From: Actinomycetes bacterium
GTDB taxonomy: Bacteria; Actinomycetota; Actinomycetes; Actinomycetales; Microbacteriaceae
Assembly (NCBI GenBank): GCA_023428065.1
Contig: JAEYZI010000002.1
Coordinates: forward strand, 1-55,445
DNA length: 55,445 bases
Reading direction: 5' to 3'
The position numbers and the translations under genes were made by a program. Below are positions 42,183 to 51,123 of the stretch, piece by piece. The notes under the pieces were generated by a model. The model worked only from the letters and a program-made list of their open reading frames with translations. It had not been told where the DNA came from and did no database searches. Within the stretch, counting starts at the first letter, position 1, and each line of letters begins with the position of its first letter.

Positions 42183-43994
42183 TCACACGAGCGAGTCGCG
42201 CCACGCCTTGTGCAGGCTCGCGAAGCGGCCCGTGCCGCCGATGAGCTCCTGAGGCGTGCCGTCCTCGACGATGCGCCCCTGCTCCATGACGAGCACGCGG
42301 TCGGCGATCGCGACCGTCGACAGCCGGTGCGCGATGACGATCGCGGTGCGGTCGGCGAGCAGCGTCGTGAGGCCCTCCTGCACGAGCCGCTCGCTCGGGA
42401 TGTCGAGCGAGGCCGTGGCCTCGTCGAGGATGAGCACGGCCGGGTCTGCGAGGAAGGCGCGCGCGAACGACAGCAGCTGGCGCTGCCCCGCCGAGACGCG
42501 GCCTCCGCGCTTGTTCACGTCGGTGTCGTAGCCGTCGGGCAGCTCCTCGATGAACGCGTCGGCACCCACGGCCCGCGCCGCAGCGCGGATCTCGTCGAGC
42601 GTGGCACCGGGCTTGCCGAGCGCGATGTTGTCGGCGACCGTGCCCGAGAAGAGGTAGGCCTCCTGTGTCACCATGACGATCGCGCGGCGCAGATCCTTCG
42701 GATGCAGCTCCCGCAGGTCGACGCCGTCGAGGCGCACGGATCCCGTGGTCGGGTCGTAGAACCGCGCCACGAGCTTCGCGAGGGTCGACTTGCCGGCGCC
42801 CGTCGACCCGACGAGCGCGACCGTCTGACCCGCGGGGATGTGCAGCTCGAAGTCGGGCAGGATGACGCGGTCCTCCCGGTAGGCGAAGCGCACGCCGTCG
42901 AAGTCGATGGCGCCCTTCGCCTCCCACAGGTCGACGGGCCTCGCGGGGTCGGGCACGCTCGGGTTCTCCTCGAGCACCCCCGAGATCTTCTCGAGGGCGG
43001 CGGCGGCCGACTGGTAGGAGTTGTAGAACTGCGCCATCTCCTCCATGGGGTCGAAGAAGCGCCGGGTGTACATGAGCGCCGCGAGCAGCACGCCCACGGC
43101 GAGCGACCCGTCCGCGACCCGCAGCCCGCCGACGAGCAGCACGGCGGCCACCACGACGTTGCCGATCACGACGAGGCTCGGGTCGAAGATGCCGAAGACT
43201 CCGATCGCCTTCGCGTTGGCGGCGCGGTAGTCCTCGACGTGCGCCCCGAACTCCTGCTCGTTGCGCCGCTCGGCACGGAACGCCTTGACCGCCCGGATGC
43301 CCGTCATCGTCTCGACGAACTTGACGATGAGACGCGCCGAGTGCACGCGCGTCGCGCGGAAGGCACGCTGCGAGGTCACCTGGAACCACCGCGTGAGCAG
43401 CACCAGGAACGGCAGCGAGCACGCGATGACGAGCGCCGAAAGCGGGTCGAGGAACACGAGGGTGAGCGCGATGAAGAGCATGTAGAGCACCCCGCGGATG
43501 AGGCCCTGGATGCCCGAGTCGAGCAGCTCGCGGATCGAGTCGAGGTCGTTCGTCTGCCGCGCGATGATGCGCCCCGAGGTGTAGCTCTCGTGGAACTCCA
43601 GGCTCAGCAGCTGCGCGTGACGGTAGATGCGGCCCCGCAAGTCGTACAGGAACGCCTGGCTGATGCGCGCCGAGAGCATCGTGTAGTGCCACATGAGCAC
43701 CGCGCCGACGATCGCGGCGCCCAGATAGAGGAGCACGACGATCGCGAGCGGCATCGCGTCGTGCCGTTCGACGATCGCAGGCAGTCCCGCGTCGATGCCG
43801 AAGGCGATGAGCGCGGGCCCCGCGGTCTGCAGCGCGGTGCTCGTCGCGACGATCACCATCGCGGCGACGACGCGTCCCCGCAGCGGGCGCAACAGCGACT
43901 CGAGCAGGCGCGACGAGCGCGCGCGCATGGCGCGGCTCTCCTCGCGCGTGTAGTCCTGGCGGTCCTCGCCCTCGACCCCCTCGAGCACGCTCAC
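42183..43994 (-). CDS. ABC exporter half-transporter, canonical ATPase subunit
   Basis: The 603-residue protein has a six-helix exporter domain (about 40-340) and an ATPase domain with Walker A GSTGAGKS (about 394), signature VSAGQRQ (about 499) and Walker B LILDEATASLD (about 517) with the catalytic Glu. It forms a heterodimer with the upstream-encoded subunit. GTG at 43994 overlaps that gene's stop (GTGA) and has GAGGAGGTGA upstream. Relatives (BmrCD, TM287/288) export drugs or lipids; the substrate is unknown. The same reading frame stays open far upstream, but that part is antisense-like noise. Confidence 0.9.
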   Translation of the reverse strand: MSVLEGVEGEDRQDYTREESRAMRARSSRLLESLLRPLRGRVVAAMVIVATSTALQTAGPALIAFGIDAGLPAIVERHDAMPLAIVVLLYLGAAIVGAVLMWHYTMLSARISQAFLYDLRGRIYRHAQLLSLEFHESYTSGRIIARQTNDLDSIRELLDSGIQGLIRGVLYMLFIALTLVFLDPLSALVIACSLPFLVLLTRWFQVTSQRAFRATRVHSARLIVKFVETMTGIRAVKAFRAERRNEQEFGAHVEDYRAANAKAIGVFGIFDPSLVVIGNVVVAAVLLVGGLRVADGSLAVGVLLAALMYTRRFFDPMEEMAQFYNSYQSAAAALEKISGVLEENPSVPDPARPVDLWEAKGAIDFDGVRFAYREDRVILPDFELHIPAGQTVALVGSTGAGKSTLAKLVARFYDPTTGSVRLDGVDLRELHPKDLRRAIVMVTQEAYLFSGTVADNIALGKPGATLDEIRAAARAVGADAFIEELPDGYDTDVNKRGGRVSAGQRQLLSFARAFLADPAVLILDEATASLDIPSERLVQEGLTTLLADRTAIVIAHRLSTVAIADRVLVMEQGRIVEDGTPQELIGGTGRFASLHKAWRDSLV

Positions 43995-45841
43995 GCGATC
44001 ACCTCCTCGGCGCCCGTCGAGCGCCCCGTCTCGTCCTCGGCCGTCACGTCGTCGTCGAGCGACGAGATGACGTATCGGTAGTGCTCGTTCCGGGCGAGCA
44101 GCTCCGAGTGGCGTCCCACATCCGTGACGCGACCGTGCTCGAGCAGCGCGACGCGGTCGGCGAGCATGACCGTCGAGGGGCGGTGCGCCACGACGAGCGC
44201 CGTCGTGGCGGCGAGCACCCGTCGGAGCCCCGCCTCGACGCGGGCCTCGGTGTCGACGTCGAGCGCCGAGAGCGGGTCGTCGAGCACGAGCACGGACGGA
44301 CGCGCGGCGACGGCGCGCGCGAGCGCGATCCGCTGACGCTGGCCGCCCGAGAGGCTGAGCCCCTCCTCGCCGATCGTCGTGTCGACCCCCATCGGCAGGC
44401 GCTCCACGAAGTCGGCCTGCGCGATCTCGAGCGCCTCGGCGAGCACCGCCTCCGCCTCGGGGGAGTCGGGATCGAGGTCCGGGCGCCCGAGCAGCACGTT
44501 CTCGCGCACGGACGCCGAGAAGAGCGTCGCCTCCTCGAACGCCATCGCGATGCGCGCCCGCAGCTCCTCGCGCGTGAGGTCGCGGATGTCGACGCCGTCG
44601 AGCAGCACGCGGCCGCCCGTGACGTCGTAGAGCCGCGTCGTGAGCGCCGTGAGCGTCGTCTTGCCCGAGCCCGTGAGCCCCACGAGCGCCATCGTCTCGC
44701 CCGGCTCGAGCTCGAGGCGGATATCGTCGAGCAGGTCGGGGACCGAGGCGGGCGAGTCCTGGTAGCGGAAGTGCACGTTCTCGAACACGAGGCGTCCGCG
44801 GGGCTCCGCGATCGTCGCAGGGGACTCGGGATCGCGGATGGGGTTCGGCTCGTCGAGCACCTCGAAGATGCGCTCGACGGCCGTCCGCGTCTCGAACGTC
44901 ATCGAGAGCAGCCATCCGATCGACTCGATCGGCCAGCGGAGAACCGACGCCGCCGCGAAGAACGCGATGAGCCCGCCGACCGAGAGCTGGCCGCCGGCCG
45001 CGAGCACGACCCCGCCGAGCAGCGACAGCGCGAACGCGGCATCCGGGATCAGCAGGAGCCACAGCCACAGCCCCGCGATCGCGCGCGCCTTCTCGAGCTC
45101 GGTGCCGCGCAGCTCTTCCGCCTGACGCAGGAAGTTGTCGAGGCTGTGCCGCCCGCGCCCGAACGCCTTGAGCACGCGGATGCCGTGCACCGACTCCTCG
45201 ACGGTCGTCGCGAGGTCGCCCTGCTGGTCCTGGGCTCGGCGCGAGACGAGCGAGTAGCGGTGCTCGAACCGGAACCCGACGACCCACATCGGCACCGAGG
45301 CGAGGATGAAGACGAGGGCGAGCTGCCACGACCAGACGAACAGGATGCCGAAGCCGACGACGATGATGACGACGTTGCCGACGAGCAGGATGACGCCGAA
45401 CGCGAGCCACCGGCGGATCGTGCCGAGGTCGCCCATCGATCGGGACAGGAGCTGGCCGGACTGCCAGCGGTCGTGGAACGCGACCGGCAGGTCCTGCAGC
45501 TTCGCGTAGAGCGCATTGCGCATGCGCGCCTCGATGTGCGTCGACGGCGTCAGCACGAGCCACCGGCGCACCATGATGAGGAGCCCCTCCGCGACGCCGA
45601 GGGCGAGCACGATCCCCGCCGCCGGCCACACCTGGGCCGTGTCGCCGGAGGCGAGCGGGCCGTCGATGATCCACTGCAGCACGATCGGCACGCTCAGCGC
45701 GACGAGCGTGAGGGCGATGTAGACGAAGAGGCTCGTGATGGTGCGACCGAGGTAGGGGCGCACGAAGGGGTAGATGCGCGCGAGGGTGCGCACGGTGCCG
45801 CGCGAGGGCGCGGACGCGGACGTGGTGGCGTGCTCAGACAT
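43991..45841 (-). CDS. ABC exporter half-transporter, degenerate ATPase subunit
   Basis: The 616-residue protein has an exporter membrane domain (about 30-330) and an ATPase with Walker A GLTGSGKT (about 386), signature LSGGQRQR (about 495) and Walker B LVLDDPLSALD (about 516), where the catalytic Glu is replaced by Asp. In heterodimeric exporters this marks the degenerate site, complementary to the canonical partner encoded next. ATG start. A 25-codon frame with its own ribosome-binding site precedes it and may control expression. Confidence 0.9.
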   Translation of the reverse strand: MSEHATTSASAPSRGTVRTLARIYPFVRPYLGRTITSLFVYIALTLVALSVPIVLQWIIDGPLASGDTAQVWPAAGIVLALGVAEGLLIMVRRWLVLTPSTHIEARMRNALYAKLQDLPVAFHDRWQSGQLLSRSMGDLGTIRRWLAFGVILLVGNVVIIVVGFGILFVWSWQLALVFILASVPMWVVGFRFEHRYSLVSRRAQDQQGDLATTVEESVHGIRVLKAFGRGRHSLDNFLRQAEELRGTELEKARAIAGLWLWLLLIPDAAFALSLLGGVVLAAGGQLSVGGLIAFFAAASVLRWPIESIGWLLSMTFETRTAVERIFEVLDEPNPIRDPESPATIAEPRGRLVFENVHFRYQDSPASVPDLLDDIRLELEPGETMALVGLTGSGKTTLTALTTRLYDVTGGRVLLDGVDIRDLTREELRARIAMAFEEATLFSASVRENVLLGRPDLDPDSPEAEAVLAEALEIAQADFVERLPMGVDTTIGEEGLSLSGGQRQRIALARAVAARPSVLVLDDPLSALDVDTEARVEAGLRRVLAATTALVVAHRPSTVMLADRVALLEHGRVTDVGRHSELLARNEHYRYVISSLDDDVTAEDETGRSTGAEEVIA

Positions 45842-45856
45842 GGTGATCCGTGAGAC

Positions 45857-45877
45857 GGCGTGCGCGGACCGCGCACG
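45857..45877 (-). promoter_or_regulatory. hairpin just upstream of the ABC exporter start
   Basis: GCGTGCGC and GCGCACGC form a perfect 8-bp stem around five bases, ending 16 bases before the ATG at 45841. It could occlude initiation or be part of an attenuator responding to translation of the upstream small frame. Confidence 0.45.
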
Positions 45878-45957
45878 CGAGGTGGGACGTTGGGGCGATG
45901 TGAGGTCGGATGCCGGGCGTGCCGGATCCGCGCGGAGGAGGCGGGCGGGCGGTGCCG

Positions 45958-46035
45958 CTAACGCGCCGGCGACGGGGCGGCCGGGAGGGCCCGGGTCGCG
46001 GCCGTGACGGGGCGCGGGATGCCGGTGTTCCTCAT
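45958..46035 (-). CDS. candidate 25-residue leader peptide of the ABC exporter operon
   Basis: This short frame begins ATG AGG AAC ACC with GAGGAGG five bases upstream, the strongest ribosome-binding site in the region, and stops 116 bases before the exporter ATG. The peptide starts MRNTGIPRP and ends in an Ala/Pro-rich part (PAAPSPAR). It is too short to be an enzyme and has no clear hydrophobic helix. Placement between a good promoter and a hairpin next to the exporter start is that of a translated leader (uORF) used for ribosome-mediated attenuation. Coding is inferred from signals only. Confidence 0.5.
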   Translation of the reverse strand: MRNTGIPRPVTAATRALPAAPSPAR

Positions 46036-46091
46036 GATGCCTCCTCGTTGTGCGAGCGTCGTCCGCCCGGAGGGTGCCCGAGCAGCCCTAC

Positions 46092-46121
46092 AGACTATGC
46101 CCGCGTCCGCGCGAGCCGCAA
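46092..46121 (-). promoter_or_regulatory. promoter of the leader peptide/ABC exporter operon
   Basis: Minus-strand TTGCGG (46121-46116), 18-base spacer, TAGTCT (46097-46092): a close match to the vegetative actinobacterial promoter. Transcription would start near 46085, about 50 bases before the leader-peptide ATG. Confidence 0.65.
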
Positions 46122-46175
46122 GAACCGCGCACGAGGGATGTGTGAGAACGTGCCGGACGGGAACACCTCCGTCGC

Positions 46176-46181
46176 TAGACT
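46176..46181 (+). promoter_or_regulatory. -10 box for the purine permease gene
   Basis: TAGACT lies 46 bases before the permease ATG and fits TANNNT. A -35 is not clear. The divergent exporter promoter lies about 55 bases away, so the two may influence each other. Confidence 0.45.
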
Positions 46182-46227
46182 CGGCGGCGGAGCACCCGAC
46201 GCTCGCCCTCTCGACACCCGGAGCAGC

Positions 46228-47637
46228 ATGACAAGCGACACTTCCACCACGCCCACCCGTCCGACGAGCGGTCTCGACCGCTTCTTCCAGATCACCGAGC
46301 GCGGCTCGACGATCGGCACCGAGGTGCGCGGCGGTCTCGTGACCTTCGTGACGATGGCCTACATCGTCATCCTGAACCCCATCATCCTGAGCACGCCCGA
46401 CGTCGAGGGCAACACGCTCGCGTACTCGGCGGTCGCCGCGAGCACCGCGCTCACCGCCGGCGTCATGACGATCCTCTTCGGCATCATCACGCGCCTGCCG
46501 TTCGCGTTCGCCGCGGGTCTCGGCATCAACGCCTTCCTGGCCTTCACGGTCGTCGGCCAGGTGACCTGGCCCGAGGCGATGGCGCTCGTCGTCATCAACG
46601 GCCTCATCATCGTGCTGCTCGCCGCGACCGGACTGCGGAAGCTCATCTTCGACGCGGTTCCCGTGCAGCTCAAGCTCGCGATCACGGTCGGCATCGGCCT
46701 CTTCATCGCCTTCATCGGCTTCGTCAACGCGGGCTTCGTCACGGCGACCGGCGTGGGCTCGCCGCCTGTCGACCTCGGCGAGGGCGGCTCGGTCACCTCG
46801 CTCGCGACGCTCGTGTTCGTCGTCACCCTCCTCCTCGGCGGCGTGCTCATCGCCCTCAAGGTCAAGGGCGCGATCCTCTTCGCCCTCATCGCCGGAACCG
46901 TGCTCGCCGCGATCCTCAACCTCATCTGGCCGTTCGGGCTCGACTTCGGCTTCGCCGCCGGCATCGTGAGCCTGCCCGACCTGAGCCTCATCGGCGCGAT
47001 CGACTTCGGCTTCGACCTCGGCAAGGTGGGCGTCGTCGCGCTCATCATGTTCGTCTTCACGCTCGTCTTCTCGAACTTCTTCGACGCGATGGGCACGATG
47101 ACGGGTCTCGCGAAGGAGGCCGACCTCGCGGACGCGAAGGGCGACTTCCCGCGCATCAAGTCGGCGCTCATCGTGGAGGGCGTCGGCGCGGTCGTCGGCG
47201 GAAGCACCTCCTCGTCGTCGGCGACCGTGTTCATCGAGTCGGGCTCCGGCATCGGCGAGGGGGCCCGCACGGGCTTCGCGAACGTCGTAACGGGCGTGCT
47301 CTTCCTGCTCGCGATGTTCATCACGCCCATCACCTCGCTCGTGCCGGGCGCCGTCGCGGCGGCCGCGCTCGTGCTCGTGGGCGCCATGATGCTCTCGCAG
47401 ATCCGCCACATCGACTTCGGCGACTTCCGCGTGCTGCTGCCGGTCTTCCTCACGGCGACCGTCATGCCGCTCACCTACTCGATCGCCAACGGCATCGGGG
47501 CGGGCTTCGTGAGCTGGGTCGTCGTGAACGCGCTGAGCGGCAAGGCCAAGACGATCCACCCGCTCCTGTGGGTGGTCGCGGCTGGCTTCGTGCTGTACTT
47601 CGCGCGCGGACCGCTCGAGATGCTCTTCGCGGGCTGA
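46228..47637 (+). CDS. AzgA-type NCS2 purine permease (guanine/hypoxanthine)
   Basis: The 469-residue protein has 12-14 hydrophobic segments and the AzgA/PbuG marks: FFQITERGSTIGTEVRGGLVTFVTMAYIVILNP at the start, AAGLGINAFLAF in TM3, NFFDAMGTMTGLAKEA, and GGSTSSSSATVFIESGSGIGEGARTG with the substrate-binding acidic residue. These proteins are proton symporters for adenine, guanine or hypoxanthine. Salvage uptake fits the neighbouring purine-synthesis genes purH and purN. The ATG at 46228 gives the standard N-terminus. Confidence 0.9.
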   Translation: MTSDTSTTPTRPTSGLDRFFQITERGSTIGTEVRGGLVTFVTMAYIVILNPIILSTPDVEGNTLAYSAVAASTALTAGVMTILFGIITRLPFAFAAGLGINAFLAFTVVGQVTWPEAMALVVINGLIIVLLAATGLRKLIFDAVPVQLKLAITVGIGLFIAFIGFVNAGFVTATGVGSPPVDLGEGGSVTSLATLVFVVTLLLGGVLIALKVKGAILFALIAGTVLAAILNLIWPFGLDFGFAAGIVSLPDLSLIGAIDFGFDLGKVGVVALIMFVFTLVFSNFFDAMGTMTGLAKEADLADAKGDFPRIKSALIVEGVGAVVGGSTSSSSATVFIESGSGIGEGARTGFANVVTGVLFLLAMFITPITSLVPGAVAAAALVLVGAMMLSQIRHIDFGDFRVLLPVFLTATVMPLTYSIANGIGAGFVSWVVVNALSGKAKTIHPLLWVVAAGFVLYFARGPLEMLFAG

Positions 47638-47651
47638 CCCCGCATCCGCAT

Positions 47652-47692
47652 CGAGAGGGGCGCGTCCGGCACTGCCGGGGGCGCCCCTCTCG
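47652..47692. terminator. bidirectional hairpin between purine permease and purH
   Basis: CGAGAGGGGCGC and its exact complement form a 12-bp stem with a 17-base loop, between the convergent stops at 47637 and 47704. Confidence 0.8.
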
Positions 47693-47703
47693 TCGCTCCG
47701 GCG

Positions 47704-49290
47704 TCAGTGGAAGAAGTGCCGCTCGCCCGTGAGGTAGAGGGTCACGCCGTACTCGCGGCACGCCGCGATGACGTCCTCGTCGCGGATCGAGCCACCGGGC
47801 TGCACGATCGCCTTCACCCCCGCCTCGAGCAGGATGCGCGGGCCGTCGTCGAAGGGGAAGAAGGCGTCGGATGCGGCGACCGAGCCCGCGGCGCGGTCGC
47901 CCGCGCGCTCGACGGCGAGACGGCACGAGTCGACGCGATTGACCTGACCCATGCCGACCCCCACGGAGGCGCCGCCGGAGGCGAGCAGGATGCCGTTCGA
48001 CTTGACGGCGCGCACCGCGCGCCACGCGAACTCGAGGTCGGCGAGCGTCGCGGCGTCGGCGGGCTCGCCCGCGGCGAGCTTCCACTGGAGCGCGGGCACG
48101 AAACGGTCGTCGGCCTGCTGCAGGAGCAGACCTCCCGAGATCTGCCGCAGCTCGGTCTCGGTGCGCGCGTAGCCCTCGGGCAGCTCGAGCAGCCGCAGGT
48201 TCTTCTTGCCCGCGAGCACCTCGAGCGCACCCTCGTCGAACCCGGGTGCGACGACCACCTCGGTGAAGATCGGCGCGATCGACTCCGCCGCCTCGCGCGT
48301 GAGGGGGCGGTTCGCGGCGATGACGCCGCCGTAGGCCGACACCGGATCGCACGCGTGCGCGAGCGCATGCGCCTCGGCGATCGTGTCGGCGGTCGCGATG
48401 CCGCACGGGTTGGCGTGCTTGATGATCGCGACGGCGGGGCCCTCGTGGTCGTACGCCGCGCGGAGCGCCGCGTCGGCGTCGACGTAGTTGTTGTACGACA
48501 TCTCCTTGCCCTGCAGCTGCCGGGCCTGGGCGATGCCGAGACCGTGGGGCTCGCGGTAGAGGGCGGCGCGCTGGTGCGCGTTCTCGCCGTAGCGCAGCAC
48601 CTCGGCGCGCGTCCACGTGGCACCCGCCCAGCCGGGGAAGCCCGAGCCTGCGTCGTCGGGCGCGAGCACGTTGCCGATCCAGCTCGCGACGGCGACGTCG
48701 TAGGTGGCGGTGTGCCGGAACGCCTCGCGCGCGAGCTCACGACGCTCGGCGAGCGTCGTGCCGCCCGCCGCGAGGGCGTCGACGATGTCGCCGTACCGGG
48801 CCGGCGAGACGACGACGGCGACGTTGGCGTGGTTCTTCGCGGAGGCGCGCACCATGGCGGGCCCGCCGATGTCGATCTGCTCGATCACGGCATCCGGGGC
48901 GGCACCCGAGGCGACCGTCTCGGCGAACGGGTAGAGGTTGACGACGACGAGCTCGAACGGCTCGATGCCGAAGCTCGCGAGCTCGGCCTCGTGGCTCTCG
49001 AGCCGCAGGTCGGCGAGGAGCCCCGAGTGCACCTTCGGGTGGAGCGTGCGCACGCGCCCGTCGAGGTGCTCGGGGAAGCCCGTGAGGTCGCCGATCTGCG
49101 TGACCGGGATGCCGGCGCCCGCGATCGCCTGGGACGTCCCGCCGGTCGAGACGATCTCGACCCCCGCGTCGGCGAGGGCGCGGGCGAGCCCGACGAGCCC
49201 CGTCTTGTCGGACACCGCGACGAGGGCGCGACGGATCGGCACGCGATCGCGTTCGCGGTAGAGGGCGGGGTCGATCGGCTGACCGCTCAT
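47704..49290 (-). CDS. purH: AICAR transformylase/IMP cyclohydrolase
   Basis: PurH performs the last two steps of IMP synthesis, using 10-formyl-THF. The 528-residue protein has the MGS-like cyclohydrolase domain (about 20-150: ALVAVSDKTGLVGLARALADAGVEIVSTGGTS, then GFPEHLDGRVRTLHPKVH) and the AICAR transformylase domain (ASAKNHANVAVVV, RYGENAHQRAALY, YNNYVDADAA, IKHANPCGIA with the catalytic Lys-His, SDAFFPFDDG). ATG overlaps the purN stop. It consumes the formyl-THF whose shortage would raise ZTP, linking it to the glyA-folD riboswitch. Confidence 0.96.
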   Translation of the reverse strand: MSGQPIDPALYRERDRVPIRRALVAVSDKTGLVGLARALADAGVEIVSTGGTSQAIAGAGIPVTQIGDLTGFPEHLDGRVRTLHPKVHSGLLADLRLESHEAELASFGIEPFELVVVNLYPFAETVASGAAPDAVIEQIDIGGPAMVRASAKNHANVAVVVSPARYGDIVDALAAGGTTLAERRELAREAFRHTATYDVAVASWIGNVLAPDDAGSGFPGWAGATWTRAEVLRYGENAHQRAALYREPHGLGIAQARQLQGKEMSYNNYVDADAALRAAYDHEGPAVAIIKHANPCGIATADTIAEAHALAHACDPVSAYGGVIAANRPLTREAAESIAPIFTEVVVAPGFDEGALEVLAGKKNLRLLELPEGYARTETELRQISGGLLLQQADDRFVPALQWKLAAGEPADAATLADLEFAWRAVRAVKSNGILLASGGASVGVGMGQVNRVDSCRLAVERAGDRAAGSVAASDAFFPFDDGPRILLEAGVKAIVQPGGSIRDEDVIAACREYGVTLYLTGERHFFH

Positions 49291-49874
49291 CGGTACTCCT
49301 CGAGGTCGATGGCGCCGTCGGCGATGTCGAGCACGCTCTGGATGAGCAGTTCGCGTTCGACGGGCTTGATGCGCTCGTGCAGGGTGGCTTCGGTGTCGCC
49401 CGGCTCGATCGGCACCCGGCGCTGGGCGAGGATCGGTCCGGTGTCGACCCCGTCGTCGACCACGATGACGCTCGCACCCGTCTGCGTCGCTCCCGAGGCG
49501 AGCGCGTCGCGCACGCCGTGCGCGCCCGGGAACTCCGGCAGGTAGGCGGGGTGCGTGTTGATGATGGCGGGGCCGAACGCGGCGACCACCTGCTGCGGCA
49601 GCAGTCGCATGAGCCCGGAGAGCACGACGAGGTCGGGCTCCCATTCCCGCAGCCGGGCGAGCAGCTCATCGCCCCACTCCTCACGCGAGGAGAACGAGGT
49701 GAACGGCACGACGAAGCTCGGGATGCCGAAGGCCTCCGCGTGCGCGAGCCCGTCCGCCTGCCGGTCGGCGCCGACCGCGACGACGCGTGCGGGGAACTCC
49801 GCGTCCTGCGCCGCCTCGAGCAGGGCGCGCAGGTTGGAGCCGCCCCCGGAGATGAGGACGACGACCCGCAGCAC
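49287..49874 (-). CDS. purN: phosphoribosylglycinamide formyltransferase
   Basis: PurN formylates GAR with 10-formyl-THF in purine synthesis. The 195-residue protein has VVLISGGGSNLRALL at the start, SGLMRLLP, the catalytic Asn/His region IINTHPAYLPEFPGAHGVRDAL, and VDDGVDTGPILAQ with the catalytic Asp. No ACT domain, unlike PurU. GTG start, nine bases after the perM-like gene. Overlaps purH by ATGA. Confidence 0.95.
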   Translation of the reverse strand: MLRVVVLISGGGSNLRALLEAAQDAEFPARVVAVGADRQADGLAHAEAFGIPSFVVPFTSFSSREEWGDELLARLREWEPDLVVLSGLMRLLPQQVVAAFGPAIINTHPAYLPEFPGAHGVRDALASGATQTGASVIVVDDGVDTGPILAQRRVPIEPGDTEATLHERIKPVERELLIQSVLDIADGAIDLEEYR

Positions 49875-49883
49875 CCGCCCAGC

Positions 49884-51104
49884 CTAGCGGCGACGCGGGA
49901 ACGGCAGGGTCACGGAGCCCGCCGCGAGACCCGCCGCGAGACCGACGGCGAATTCGAGGGCGGATACCGCCCCCACGGCGAGCGCGTCGGGCCCCACCTG
50001 GCTGAAGCGGCCGGGCCCGAGACCCCCCGCGGAGGCCGCGGCGAGGAGGCCGAGGAGCACGCCCCCGACGAGGGCGCCGCCCGCCGCGACGAACGCCGAC
50101 CACGCGAGACGCGATCCGTCGCCGATCGCGCGCACGAGGGCGGGCCGCACGGCGACCGCGGCGAGGAAGGCCGCCACGACCGGCACCGCGAGGCCGACGA
50201 AGCCGAACGCCGATTCGCCCGACGGCAGCGCCCCGAGGATCGGCACGGTCGGAAGCGGCCCGACCGTCGTGCCGAGCGGCGACACCTGCGAGCCGACGCC
50301 GAGCGCGAAACCCGGGCCGGCGAACCACGACGCCACCCACACGACCACGTTGGGCACGAACGCGAGTTGGCCCGCCGTGAGCGCGACCCCGCCGAGCACC
50401 TCGGTGTGCAGCGCCTCGTACATGCGGATCACCTGGGCGTACCCCACGACGAGCACGACCGTCGCGGCGACGGCGCTCACCACGAGCACGACCATGACGG
50501 CTGCGACTCCCGCCCGCACCGAGGCGCCGAGCGCGGCGCGCACGCGCGGGTTCCACGACGCGGTCCACGCGCTCAGCCGGCCGTGCGCCGTGACGCCGCG
50601 GTCGGCATCCGCGCGCAGCACCCCGAGGGCGAGCCCCACCCCGAAGACGACGGCGGGGAGCAGCGCACCCTGCCAGATCGAGGGGCGTGCAGCCGGATGC
50701 ACGGAGGAGAGGGTGAGGAGGAGCGACGCGACGCCGAAGGTGGCGAACGCCGTGAGCTCGCCGAGCAGCCGGTGGCCCGTCTCGGCGACCCGCGCGCCCG
50801 CGCGCACCCCGAGCGCGAGCGTGAGGAGGGCGAAGCCGAGGGCCGCGATCGAGACGACCACGACCGTGCCGGCGGGCGCCCCGACACCGATCGCGGTGAC
50901 CTCGTCGAGCACGAAGGTCACGTCGACCCCGTGCCCGATGAGCCACACGTCGACCGAGGCACGCCAGAAGCCCGTCCAGTCGGGCGCGAAGCCGAACTGC
51001 ACCGCCCACAGCAGCGTCGCGATGAGCAGCGGGATGGCGACGCCGATGGCCGCGACGAGCAGTGCCTCGAACGCCGAGAACAGCACCGTGAGGCGACGGC
51101 TCAC
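49884..51104 (-). CDS. perM: DUF6350 membrane protein (PerM-like)
   Basis: The 406-residue integral membrane protein has about nine hydrophobic segments and few charged residues. It belongs to the actinobacterial DUF6350 family by its sequence (LLIATLLWAVQFGFAPDWTGFWRASVDVWLIGHG) and by position next to purN-purH. In mycobacteria the corresponding gene, Rv0955 perM, lies beside purN and is required for growth in low-magnesium or stress conditions, acting in cell division. That role is transferred from the relative. GTG start; stop nine bases before purN. Confidence 0.8.
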   Translation of the reverse strand: MSRRLTVLFSAFEALLVAAIGVAIPLLIATLLWAVQFGFAPDWTGFWRASVDVWLIGHGVDVTFVLDEVTAIGVGAPAGTVVVVSIAALGFALLTLALGVRAGARVAETGHRLLGELTAFATFGVASLLLTLSSVHPAARPSIWQGALLPAVVFGVGLALGVLRADADRGVTAHGRLSAWTASWNPRVRAALGASVRAGVAAVMVVLVVSAVAATVVLVVGYAQVIRMYEALHTEVLGGVALTAGQLAFVPNVVVWVASWFAGPGFALGVGSQVSPLGTTVGPLPTVPILGALPSGESAFGFVGLAVPVVAAFLAAVAVRPALVRAIGDGSRLAWSAFVAAGGALVGGVLLGLLAAASAGGLGPGRFSQVGPDALAVGAVSALEFAVGLAAGLAAGSVTLPFPRRR

Positions 51105-51123
51105 CGCATCCGCTCCCGGGCGC

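Noticed and set aside
42183..45674. A 1163-codon frame suggesting one giant ABC fusion
   Set aside because: Only the part from 43994 downward encodes a transporter. The rest is the wrong frame of the overlapping subunit gene; the GTGA overlap and SD at 43994 show two genes.
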